Shown here: piece by piece, positions 1 to 5,872 of the stretch | Layout: each line of letters starts with the position of its first letter | Numbering within the stretch: the first letter of the stretch is position 1 | Assembly (NCBI GenBank): GCA_025457785.1 | Contig: JALOTS010000042.1 | Coordinates: 1 to 10,886, forward strand | DNA from: Pontiellaceae bacterium | GTDB lineage: Bacteria; Verrucomicrobiota; Kiritimatiellia; Kiritimatiellales; Tichowtungiaceae | Reading direction: 5' to 3' | Length of the DNA: 10,886 bases | Position numbers and translations under genes: made by a program | The notes under the pieces: generated by a model | Database searches by the model: none | Told to the model about the DNA's origin: nothing | Seen by the model: the letters and a program-made list of their open reading frames with translations, nothing else

Positions 1-15
1 GTTAAATTTCGTCCG

Positions 16-24
16 TGATATGAT
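16..24 (+). promoter_or_regulatory. Possible extended -10 promoter element for the first secreted-protein gene
   Basis: The sequence TG-A-TATGAT matches the extended -10 consensus (TGnTATAAT) with one mismatch. Any -35 box would lie left of the window, so it cannot be checked. Transcription would begin near position 31. That is downstream of the in-frame ATG at 28, and so favours a start codon further in, at 55 (or TTG at 49). This is inference from motif match only. Confidence 0.35.
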
Positions 25-54
25 AGAATGCGCCCGAAAGGAGCACTGTTGAAA

Positions 55-1131
55 ATGAAGATGTTCTGGTTTTCGGTCATCGCGGCGCTCACCGTCAACG
101 TTCGGGCGCAGGTTCCCGAAATGTTCCGCTATCAGGGGCGGCTGGTGGAGGGCACCAATCTGGTCAACGCGACCCTGCCGATGAGCTTCAAACTCTATGA
201 CGCGCCGACCAACGGCATCCTGTATTATGAAGATTCAAACTCCGTGCTTGTCGTCGACGGCCTCTACTCCGCAATCCTTGGAGAACATACCGTTTCCGGT
301 TCTCTGACAAACGCCATCGCCCGTGCGGCGGTTTACCTCGAACTGACCGTCAACGGCGAAACTCTTTCGCCCCGCGAACGGCTTTTTTCCGTGCCGTATG
401 CGCTGAACACACCCCCTGTTCATGAACGCATCATCGGACTGCCTGACTCCACCTTTGATTTCGGAAACTGTTTAACCGGCAGGACCAGGCGCGCAACGTT
501 AACCATTTATAACGACGGGAACAGCCCGATGACCGTGACAGGTCTTGAGTTTTCAGAGACCTGTTTCAGCGGCAACTGGACCGGAACTCTTCGACAGTAC
601 GGTTCGAAAACTGTCACCGTATTTTTCACGCCGGTTCTTGCACAAAACTACAGCGGAACCATCACGGTAAACTGCGACAAAACGGACGGAACCAATGTTA
701 TAACCTGTACCGGCGCAGGAGTCTCCGGGCGTTATATCGATCATGGAGACGGCACCGTGACGGATCTCCTCACAGAGTTAATGTGGACAAAGAATGCGAA
801 CATCGGCGGGATGATCTGGTCAGATGCCGTGGCCTACTGCGAAAATCTTGTAACAAACGGCTACAGCGACTGGCGATTGCCGTCGATAAATCGCGACGGC
901 GACACTGCGGAGCTGGACACGCTGTTCCGGACGGATGGTGATTCATCCGGAACATGGGAAGGGTTTGCTGAAACACCGTTCGTTGAGGTGCAGAATCGCA
1001 GCTACTGGTCGAAAACATCCTCTGCGGACAACACAGACTACGCATGGTGTGTGTATATGAACTACGGCGGCATAAAAAACGACTATATGGCCAGGCGCTG
1101 CTACGTATGGCCTGTGCGCGGCGGAAAATAG
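55..1131 (+). CDS. Secreted protein with choice-of-anchor-D-like and DUF1566 (Lcl C-terminal) domains
   Basis: Predicted exported protein of 358 residues. Residues 1-18 form a signal peptide (MKMFWFSVIAALTVNVRA, then QVPEMF). Residues about 22-117 are a beta-rich module with the hallmarks 'RYQGRL', 'VDGLYSAILG' and 'LSPRERLFSVPYAL', common at the N-terminus of secreted proteins in PVC bacteria. Residues about 130-222 look like a choice-of-anchor-D/ASPM-SPD-2-Hydin immunoglobulin-like domain ('FDFGNCLTGRTRRATLTIYN', 'VTVFFTP', 'TGAGV'). Residues about 227-357 match DUF1566/Lcl_C ('GDGTVTDLLTELMW', 'YSDWRLPS', 'YWSKT', final 'WPVRGG'). The start at 55 was chosen because it gives a clean signal peptide. 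AGGAG at 39-43 lies 11 nt upstream, a little far; TTG at 49 would be 5 nt away. An ATG at 28 has no Shine-Dalgarno. The biochemical role is unknown; a surface or envelope binding role is inferred. It is followed after 37 nt by another exported protein, so the two are probably co-transcribed. Confidence 0.8.
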   Translation: MKMFWFSVIAALTVNVRAQVPEMFRYQGRLVEGTNLVNATLPMSFKLYDAPTNGILYYEDSNSVLVVDGLYSAILGEHTVSGSLTNAIARAAVYLELTVNGETLSPRERLFSVPYALNTPPVHERIIGLPDSTFDFGNCLTGRTRRATLTIYNDGNSPMTVTGLEFSETCFSGNWTGTLRQYGSKTVTVFFTPVLAQNYSGTITVNCDKTDGTNVITCTGAGVSGRYIDHGDGTVTDLLTELMWTKNANIGGMIWSDAVAYCENLVTNGYSDWRLPSINRDGDTAELDTLFRTDGDSSGTWEGFAETPFVEVQNRSYWSKTSSADNTDYAWCVYMNYGGIKNDYMARRCYVWPVRGGK

Positions 1132-1156
1132 AAAATCTGATTCATTCACCTTCACC

Positions 1157-1171
1157 GGAGCGGCAAAAATT
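1157..1171 (+). promoter_or_regulatory. Ribosome binding site supporting an ATT start codon
   Basis: GGAG at 1157-1160 is followed by an 8-nt spacer and ATT at 1169-1171. This spacing is ideal for initiation. No ATG or GTG occurs in this frame between the previous gene's stop and the TTG at 1328, and only the reading frame from ATT starts with a signal peptide (KKIFYIVLPIAAAAFTQAA). ATT is a rare but known bacterial initiator, as in E. coli infC. The alternative is that an original ATG was lost by a single G-to-T change. Confidence 0.55.
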
Positions 1172-1858
1172 AAAAAGATATTTTACATCGTTCTCCCGAT
1201 CGCGGCGGCGGCGTTTACGCAGGCGGCTTACACCAACGTTACGCTGAACATCACGGCATGCGGCGGGAAAATTTCCGGAAACCGGTACGCAAGCATCGGG
1301 TCGCTTTCGCCGTCCGGCGGGCAGGTTTTGCAGTCGGCATCCTACTGTACCCATTCCGGCTTTGCCTCCGGATTCGTTCTTCAGCCCGGAACCGCCTGCA
1401 ACGGGCTTCCGAATGAACTCAACCCCGATAATGACCGTGACGGACTGTCCGACAGCGAAGAAATCGCGGCAGGGTCAAATCTCTGCAAAAGCGACACCGA
1501 TGACGACGGACTGCGCGACCCCGAAGAGGTTCTTATTTATGGAACCAGTCCGGCTCGCCCAGACACCGATTCGGATGGAATGAACGACGGCCCCGAAATA
1601 ATTGCGGGAACCATCCCCACAGATCCCGGCAGTGTGCTGAAAGTCGATTGCATGCTTCTTCCCGGGGCGAGACGGAAATTATCGTGGTTTGGTGTTTCGG
1701 GGCGTCTCTATACTCTCCAGTATTCCGCTTCTCTCACTGCGCCCGACTGGAAATCCTATCCAGTTGAACTGACAGGATCTGATTCCGAATTATCTGTGAT
1801 CGATACCGTATCAGCCTCAACCCGTTTCTATTGCATACGGGTCCGGGTTGCGGACTGA
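1169..1858 (+). CDS. Secreted protein with thrombospondin type 3 (calcium-binding) repeats, probable ATT start
   Basis: Predicted exported protein of 229 residues counted from the ATT codon. Residues 1-20 are a signal peptide ending at ...TQAA before YTN. Residues 28-72 ('CGGKISGNRY...GFASGFVLQP') resemble the Gly/Ser-rich module placed before the repeats in many secreted PVC proteins. Three Asp-rich repeats follow: 'DNDRDGLSDSEE' at 87-98, 'DTDDDGLRDPEE' at 109-120 and 'DTDSDGMNDGPE' at 132-143. They fit the DxDxDG thrombospondin-type-3 calcium-binding pattern. Residues 169-229 ('KLSWFGVSGRLYTLQYSAS...FYCIRVRV') match a C-terminal beta module frequent in secreted proteins of Verrucomicrobiota and relatives. 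The conventional start at TTG 1328 (residue 54) would remove the export signal and cut the first module, so it is unlikely. The function is unknown; a calcium-stabilised cell-surface or secreted protein is inferred. It is probably co-transcribed with the gene upstream. No clear terminator is visible in 1859-1974. Confidence 0.75.
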   Translation: MKKIFYIVLPIAAAAFTQAAYTNVTLNITACGGKISGNRYASIGSLSPSGGQVLQSASYCTHSGFASGFVLQPGTACNGLPNELNPDNDRDGLSDSEEIAAGSNLCKSDTDDDGLRDPEEVLIYGTSPARPDTDSDGMNDGPEIIAGTIPTDPGSVLKVDCMLLPGARRKLSWFGVSGRLYTLQYSASLTAPDWKSYPVELTGSDSELSVIDTVSASTRFYCIRVRVAD

Positions 1859-1974
1859 CTCACTCCCCGCCGAAACAAAGACTGTCGCTCTTCAAAAGCG
1901 AACGCTGCAGACTTCCGGTACGACCCCGGCAGACACACAGGCCTGGTCTATTCAAAAGAAGATTGAAAAAACGG

Positions 1975-2047
1975 TGGCGGGACCCGGAATCGAACCGGGG
2001 ACACGGGGATTTTCAGTCCCCTGCTCTACCATCTGAGCTATCCCGCC
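1975..2047 (-). tRNA. tRNA-Phe (anticodon GAA)
   Basis: Read on the minus strand, the 73-nt sequence folds as a complete cloverleaf. The acceptor stem is GGCGGGA/TCCCGCC, the D-stem GCTC/GAGC, the anticodon stem GGGGA/TCCCC with loop CTGAAAA (anticodon GAA), and the T-stem CCCGG/CCGGG with loop TTCGATT. The discriminator base is A. The 3' CCA is not encoded (CCG follows), so it must be added by nucleotidyltransferase. A run of six T follows 3 nt after the gene (plus-strand 1966-1971) and may aid termination, though no separate hairpin is seen. It delivers phenylalanine to the ribosome. Apparent protein frames across this region are antisense artefacts. Confidence 0.97.
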
Positions 2048-2064
2048 TCAAAAAAGAAGCGCGG

Positions 2065-2092
2065 ATTGTACGTTAAAGACGGATGATGTCAA
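2065..2092 (-). promoter_or_regulatory. Sigma-70-type promoter of tRNA-Phe
   Basis: On the minus strand, TTGACA (2092-2087, perfect -35) is separated by 16 nt from TACAAT (2070-2065, five of six matches to the -10). The start of transcription would fall near 2058, giving a leader of about 11 nt before the tRNA 5' end at 2047. Position, orientation and strength all fit a stable-RNA promoter. The region also lies just upstream of the divergent transporter gene. Confidence 0.8.
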
Positions 2093-2151
2093 ACTGAACT
2101 TTACCGCATTTCCACTTGTTTCATGAACCCCGCCTCTTTACCCTCCGGAAC

Positions 2152-3087
2152 ATGCATGTAATTAACAGTCTGCTTCCCGTTTTTTTAATCATCCTGCTTG
2201 GCAAACTGCTGTGCCGAACCGGTTTTTTCTCGGACAGTCTCGCCAGAAGCCTCAACCGGCTGACCTACTGGGTCGCCCTGCCCGCCATGCTGCTCGATAA
2301 AGTAACCAATGCCACATTTAATTCCGAAGACGTGGCTCTGATCTCTCTGCTTTTGATTCTATCCACCATCGGATCCCTGCTGACGGCCTACCTCGCCGCA
2401 TTCCTGTTGCGACTGCCTTCCCGCTCCATGGGGGCGTTTGTTCAGGGCGCGGCGCGTCCAAATAACGCGTTTATCGGCCTGCCGGTTATTCTCTATTCCA
2501 TCACCGGACTCACCCCCGATCTGGAGGCGCTGGCCACCGTTGCGCTGGCTCCGGCGATTGTATTCTACAACCTCACGTCCGTCGCCGTTCTGCTCGCACA
2601 CAGCGAACGGAAAAAACAGACCTTTCGCCAAACGGCCGGGCTGTTCTTTAAACAACTCTTCACCAATCCATTGCTGATTTCCTGCGCCCTCGGCCTCCTG
2701 CTCAACTTTTTCCGGATCGGCTTTCCCGGCGCCATTCAACGCTCCCTCACAACACTGGGAAACACCGCGCTGGCGCTCGCGCTGCTGAGCATCGGTTCAT
2801 CGCTCTCCTTCAAGGGAATCGGAACCGGCCTGCTCCATTCAATAACCGCCTCCGGCATCAAGGTGTTTATCCAGCCGCTGATCGGACTCGGCCTCGCACA
2901 GCTCTGCAACCTGCCGCCGTTCGAACGGCAGATTCTGCTGATTTATCTTGCCTGCCCGACTGCCGTGGCCAGTTATGTTCTGGCCGATATTTTCGATAGC
3001 GACCGCGATCTTGCGGCCCATATTATTGTCGTCAGCACCTTGCTCTCCGCCCTGTCGTTAAGCATCATTGTCGCCGCCGGCGGATAA
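2152..3087 (+). CDS. AEC (auxin efflux carrier) family transporter
   Basis: Predicted inner-membrane permease of 311 residues, the usual length for bacterial AEC proteins (Mem_trans fold). About ten hydrophobic segments are visible, near residues 5-21, 37-50, 62-84, 95-117, 126-148, 170-187, 203-218, 232-250, 260-280 and 290-309. The family-typical central motif appears as 'GAFVQGAARPNNAFIGLPV' at 94-112, and 'NPLLISCALGLLLNFF' opens the second half. Family members carry small organic acids or amino-acid-like solutes (malate and malonate permeases are known examples); the substrate here cannot be told from sequence. The ATG at 2152 gives 'MHVINSLLPVFLIILLG', the standard family N-terminus, so the TTG at 2116 is less likely; its Shine-Dalgarno is weak. 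It is divergent from tRNA-Phe and 80 nt upstream of ppnP, which seems to have its own promoter. Confidence 0.9.
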   Translation: MHVINSLLPVFLIILLGKLLCRTGFFSDSLARSLNRLTYWVALPAMLLDKVTNATFNSEDVALISLLLILSTIGSLLTAYLAAFLLRLPSRSMGAFVQGAARPNNAFIGLPVILYSITGLTPDLEALATVALAPAIVFYNLTSVAVLLAHSERKKQTFRQTAGLFFKQLFTNPLLISCALGLLLNFFRIGFPGAIQRSLTTLGNTALALALLSIGSSLSFKGIGTGLLHSITASGIKVFIQPLIGLGLAQLCNLPPFERQILLIYLACPTAVASYVLADIFDSDRDLAAHIIVVSTLLSALSLSIIVAAGG

Positions 3088-3113
3088 GGCTGAATCAAAA
3101 GCGGAAAAGAAGA

Positions 3114-3142
3114 TTGATAATCATCCGCAAACGTATTATAAG
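3114..3142 (+). promoter_or_regulatory. Probable promoter of ppnP
   Basis: TTGATA (3114-3119, five of six to the -35 consensus), a 17-nt spacer and TATAAG (3137-3142, five of six to the -10 but lacking the final T). It sits 26 nt upstream of the ppnP start in the gap after the transporter gene. This suggests ppnP can be transcribed independently of the transporter. Confidence 0.5.
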
Positions 3143-3153
3143 CACCGACAAAA

Positions 3154-3170
3154 AGGGGGGGCTTAAGATG
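3154..3170 (+). promoter_or_regulatory. G-run Shine-Dalgarno and start of ppnP
   Basis: Five A followed by seven G (3155-3161) act as the Shine-Dalgarno, 6 nt before the ATG at 3168. It fixes the start at 3168 rather than at the TTG at 3114, which lies inside the -35 box. The homopolymer run is unusual because gain or loss of a G would change ribosome-site spacing. Confidence 0.55.
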
Positions 3171-3482
3171 ACTGAGTTTAGAAACGTAAATATCGTTAAA
3201 AAAGCCAACATCTATTTTCACGGAAACGTCACCAGCCGAACCGTTCTGTTCAGCGACGGAACCAAAAAAACACTCGGAATTATGCTGCCCGGCGAGTATG
3301 AATTCAGTGCCAAAGAGTCGGAGCTGATGGATCTGCTCGGCGGCCAGCTGGATGTGCTGCTGCCCGGTGAAAAAAAATGGAAAACCGTCGAAGAAGGCGA
3401 GTCGTTCCTCGTTCCGGCCCACAGCAAATTCAAAGTTAAAGTCCGTGCCGTCACGGACTACTGCTGCTCCTACATTCAGTAA
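3168..3482 (+). CDS. ppnP: Pyrimidine/purine nucleoside phosphorylase PpnP (DUF1255 cupin)
   Basis: Small cytoplasmic cupin enzyme of 104 residues (E. coli PpnP, formerly YaiE, has 94). The family catalyses phosphorolysis of several nucleosides (adenosine, guanosine, inosine, uridine, cytidine, thymidine, xanthosine) to the free base and ribose-1-phosphate. Recognisable family blocks are 'YFHGNVTSRTVLFSDG' (16-31), 'LGIMLPGEYEFSAKESE' (36-52), 'MDLLGGQLDVLLPGE' (54-68), 'WKTVEEGESFLVPAHSKF' (71-88) and the C-terminal 'DYCCSYI'. The N-terminus is about 10 residues longer than E. coli's. It has its own putative promoter and G-rich ribosome site. It converges with the lipoprotein gene, leaving only 6 bp between the two stop codons and no visible terminator. 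Confidence 0.93.
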   Translation: MTEFRNVNIVKKANIYFHGNVTSRTVLFSDGTKKTLGIMLPGEYEFSAKESELMDLLGGQLDVLLPGEKKWKTVEEGESFLVPAHSKFKVKVRAVTDYCCSYIQ

Positions 3483-3488
3483 GCTGTT

Positions 3489-5522
3489 TCAAGGAACAAA
3501 ATCAAAGCCGGTCAGCGTCAAATCAACCGGCGGCGGTTCGCTTTCATCACCGAAACGGATCACCAGTTCGCTGATGTCTTCCAGCCCCGGAGTTGCCGGC
3601 AGAGGAATCCAGATTTCCTTCTCCGTTTCCGCGGCATCAAACCGGACGAAAATCTCGTTTGAAAATACATTCGGCCCGCCGGTCAGAGTGATTACCGCGT
3701 TCAGCGGAGAGGCGGCGCGATAGCAAATCAGCAGTGCGCCCTTCGACAAGCCGGCCTGTTTCGGAGGCTTGACGGTGATCGCGCCATTCCGCACGGCGTT
3801 TCCGCTGATTCGGAGTTCATGATCCCGGCGGGATGTTTCCAGCCGGTCGCCGACCGGACTCCACGGAATCCATTGCACCGGTTCCGCCAGAAAATCAAAT
3901 GCGGGAGATTCAGATCCCTGCACATTTTCCATAGAATAAATACTCTTCCAGGTGAGATAACGCTGCATATTCTCTTCGGCAGAACCGATACCGCCAAGAA
4001 TCAGCGCCAGCGTATGCGCCGTTGTCTGAAATTGAATCGGCTCATTCCGGGTTGTATTAAAGCCTTCCCACGGGCCGTGACCGGTGAAAAGACCGCTGAC
4101 GGTTTTCCAATGATTGGAAACAAAAGCTTCAACCTGATCCGGCGCAATGGAATAGGCAGCACCCAGCGTATAAAGCGACGGGGCATCGGTAATGCGCGGA
4201 TGATCGGTCACCGCGACATCCGGAATGCCGATGTCACCGGTATATTCCGTTCCGTTCCCGCTGTAGGCTTCGCTCAGGAAACCGGGCAGTTTATGCCGGG
4301 TTGAAAAATCGACATTAATGTCCACCGAGTTTTCGAGAATTCCCCGCCAGCCCGGATCGTCCATCTCCTGCATAAACAGCGACAGCCCCAGCGACTGGAA
4401 AGCGGAACCGTGCCACGTTGCCAGCGTGTAAAAATCGCGCCCGTCCGCCATGCGGTACGGCTTGATTTTAAACCCGGCTTTTTTAACCGCTTCCGGCGGA
4501 AAACCGAACCGTTGAACGACGAAACAAAGCGGACCGCGAAACTCGTTCACGAGATAATCCATATGGCCGACAATCCAGTTGCCGCTGCCGTCTTCCCATC
4601 CGGTGAAGCGGTTATGCGTCGCATTCCAGCCAAATACGAAGGTTCCTGCTTCTGCATCATAAAGATGCCGGTAGCCCGGCTCCTGCCGCACAATAAACTG
4701 CTCCAGCCGGTCGCACAGTTTCATGGCGACCGGATCGGTAATCAGTGTCGAGTGTCGCAACGCGCCGATGGCCTTCGCCGCCGAAGCGGTCAGGTTCGCA
4801 TTGTCACCGAAAATAATCTGCACCACGCGCCGGTCCAGCATTGCCATAATTTTCGCGCAGGTATTGCTTTCAGCAAACGGAGCCAGCCCGCCGGTAAAAA
4901 ACCGGTCGCCATAATCCCCTTTGCGCGGAATCTTCGCAAACGAACCGTCCTGCTGCGGAACAATCCACTGTTTGGAAACCAGTGCGCCCCAGATTTGCTC
5001 CGCCTGCTCCGCACCGAACGCTTCAACAAACGTCCGTTTCTCAACCTCCTCACTCAGCGGTCCCGCCCGGCCGGCCTCTTCCAATCCCAGGAAATTGCCG
5101 AGCAGGCCCCTGTCACTTACCTGCGGATCGGTCTGATCGGACAGCAGATTTGCGGTCATCAACTCCATTTCGCGCAACGCCTGCCCGCCGGAAATGAAAG
5201 GATTATCCGCGTAGCCCGCCGCGATATTGGCCAACAGTTCCAACCGTTCGCCGATAGCGGTCAACTGCGTAAACGCGCGCAAATAAAGTCCGCGCTCCGG
5301 GTCATGATTCCAGCCTTCCACCGGATATCCGGAAGACGGATCAACCAGCCCGTGCTCCGGATTCAAATAACCCATCGCATTGGACAGCAGCATCCGCATG
5401 CACTCATGCTCCGGCTTCACCAAAGGAAAATTGAATTTTTCGGACGCTTCCGGCGGCGGAACCTGCACACACCCCGCGCTCAGCAAAACCCCCGACCCGA
5501 CAGCTAAAATCAGTTTTTTCAT
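3489..5522 (-). CDS. Predicted lipoprotein, alpha/alpha-toroid glycoside-hydrolase-like with C-terminal beta domain
   Basis: A 677-residue exported protein. The start at 5522 gives a lipoprotein signal, 'MKKLILAVGSGVLLSAGC', with the lipidated cysteine at residue 18 (Ser at -3 is slightly off consensus). A GTG at 5588 also has a G-rich site upstream but would bury the signal. The body (about 40-530) is helical and rich in Trp, Gly and acidic residues. Notable blocks are 'GLVDPSSGYPVEGW' (58-71), 'FTGWEDGSGNWIVGHMDYL' (306-324), 'TWHGSAFQSLG' (369-379), 'SEAYSGNGTEYTGDIGIPD' (417-435), 'HPRITDAPSLYTLGAAY' (441-457), 'GHGPWEGFN' (481-489) and 'QFQTTAHTLALILGG' (497-511). This pattern suits an (alpha/alpha)6 barrel such as the glycoamylase/GH144-like and DUF3131-type groups, but I cannot assign a family. 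Residues about 565-677 look like a beta-sandwich carbohydrate-binding-type domain. Cleavage of an extracellular or periplasmic glycan is inferred, not shown. No partner gene is adjacent. Confidence 0.65.
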   Translation of the reverse strand: MKKLILAVGSGVLLSAGCVQVPPPEASEKFNFPLVKPEHECMRMLLSNAMGYLNPEHGLVDPSSGYPVEGWNHDPERGLYLRAFTQLTAIGERLELLANIAAGYADNPFISGGQALREMELMTANLLSDQTDPQVSDRGLLGNFLGLEEAGRAGPLSEEVEKRTFVEAFGAEQAEQIWGALVSKQWIVPQQDGSFAKIPRKGDYGDRFFTGGLAPFAESNTCAKIMAMLDRRVVQIIFGDNANLTASAAKAIGALRHSTLITDPVAMKLCDRLEQFIVRQEPGYRHLYDAEAGTFVFGWNATHNRFTGWEDGSGNWIVGHMDYLVNEFRGPLCFVVQRFGFPPEAVKKAGFKIKPYRMADGRDFYTLATWHGSAFQSLGLSLFMQEMDDPGWRGILENSVDINVDFSTRHKLPGFLSEAYSGNGTEYTGDIGIPDVAVTDHPRITDAPSLYTLGAAYSIAPDQVEAFVSNHWKTVSGLFTGHGPWEGFNTTRNEPIQFQTTAHTLALILGGIGSAEENMQRYLTWKSIYSMENVQGSESPAFDFLAEPVQWIPWSPVGDRLETSRRDHELRISGNAVRNGAITVKPPKQAGLSKGALLICYRAASPLNAVITLTGGPNVFSNEIFVRFDAAETEKEIWIPLPATPGLEDISELVIRFGDESEPPPVDLTLTGFDFVP

Positions 5523-5609
5523 TGCTCCGCACTCTATCACGTCCCCGGCAGGATTCATCTTAAATTTTTTCAAACGATCCGCCGTCACTACCCCCTCGCC
5601 TGCTGGAAA

Positions 5610-5633
5610 TAACCAACGCGACAGTTTTGGTTA
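5610..5633. repeat. 7-bp inverted repeat, possible operator
   Basis: TAACCAA (5610-5616) and TTGGTTA (5627-5633) form a perfect inverted repeat around a 10-nt spacer. The half-site centres are 17 bp apart, a spacing compatible with a dimeric DNA-binding regulator. It lies about 88 bp upstream of the lipoprotein start. No regulator gene is adjacent, so its role is speculative. Confidence 0.35.
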
Positions 5634-5655
5634 AGGCTCTTCAAAGAAAATCCGG

Positions 5656-5719
5656 GTCGTTTTCAAGCGGTTGTTCTGAAAATCTCCAGTGATTGGAATT
5701 TCAAAGCCCTCAAAACGAC
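5656..5719. repeat. Nested inverted repeats (stem enclosing a hairpin)
   Basis: GTCGTTTT (5656-5663) and AAAACGAC (5712-5719) are perfectly complementary over 8 bp. They enclose a second hairpin at 5677-5703, where AAAT(C)TCCA pairs with TGGAATTT around the loop GTGAT, extended by TG/CA with one bulged A. The structure could form in a transcript of either strand or as a cruciform. It could be an operator cluster, a leader structure or a small RNA; nothing in the sequence decides between these. Confidence 0.35.
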
Positions 5720-5821
5720 GCACAGCGGGTCATTCTGTCTCATGTTTTCCAGAATACTCCAATCGGATAAATCTCATATCACTTTTATTAACAAAGTATT
5801 ACGAATAAAACAACCAGTGCG

Positions 5822-5845
5822 GCACAGTCGATGCTAACTCTGTGC
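5822..5845 (+). repeat. 6-bp inverted repeat in the clpB leader
   Basis: GCACAG (5822-5827) and CTGTGC (5840-5845) are complementary across a 12-nt loop. The repeat ends 17 nt before the clpB Shine-Dalgarno at 5863-5866. It is not a CIRCE element: the arms and spacer differ. It may be a weak leader hairpin or an operator half-site pair. Confidence 0.3.
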
Positions 5846-5872
5846 AGATAACTGAAGTGAAGGGAGTTTACC

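Larger units (their letters stand above)
5523..5872 (-). other. Divergent intergenic region between the lipoprotein gene and clpB
   Basis: 350 bp without a convincing gene. It must hold the promoters for both flanking divergent genes. No classical CIRCE element (TTAGCACTC-N9-GAGTGCTAA) and no convincing sigma-32 promoter (CTTGAAA ... CCCCAT) was found in front of clpB. The stretch 5765-5815 is AT-rich and is the likeliest place for the clpB promoter, but no pair of boxes stands out. Several inverted repeats (5610-5633, 5656-5719 with a nested hairpin, 5822-5845) make it structurally unusual. Another pair, GATTGGA at 5691-5697 and TCCAATC at 5758-5764, is also present. Confidence 0.6.

Noticed and set aside
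28..54. ATG at 28 as start of the DUF1566 protein
   Set aside because: It has no Shine-Dalgarno, overlaps a likely extended -10 element, and adds nine residues (MRPKGALLK) before a clean signal peptide; AGGAG at 39-43 serves a later start.
1328..1858. TTG at 1328 as start of the thrombospondin-repeat protein
   Set aside because: It has no good Shine-Dalgarno in front and would delete the signal peptide and half of the first module encoded in the same open frame upstream.
1831..2076. Two plus-strand open frames across the tRNA, including peptides like 'GPGIEPGTRGFS' and 'RDPESNRGHGDFQSP'
   Set aside because: These are the well-known false proteins produced by translating the antisense strand of a tRNA gene.
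2116..2151. TTG at 2116 as start of the transporter
   Set aside because: It would add 12 polar residues before the standard AEC N-terminus, and the ATG at 2152 matches the family start.
4410..5507. 365-residue plus-strand open frame opposite the lipoprotein gene
   Set aside because: It is Arg/His/Gln-rich and low in domain-like pattern, as expected for the antisense of a GC-rich gene. The minus-strand frame has a lipoprotein signal and structured motifs.
5523..5588. GTG at 5588 as start of the lipoprotein
   Set aside because: Despite a G-rich site upstream it would put 22 charged residues before the lipoprotein signal sequence, blocking export.
5822..5845. CIRCE (HrcA operator) in front of clpB
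   Set aside because: The inverted repeat arms are GCACAG/CTGTGC with a 12-nt spacer, not TTAGCACTC-N9-GAGTGCTAA.
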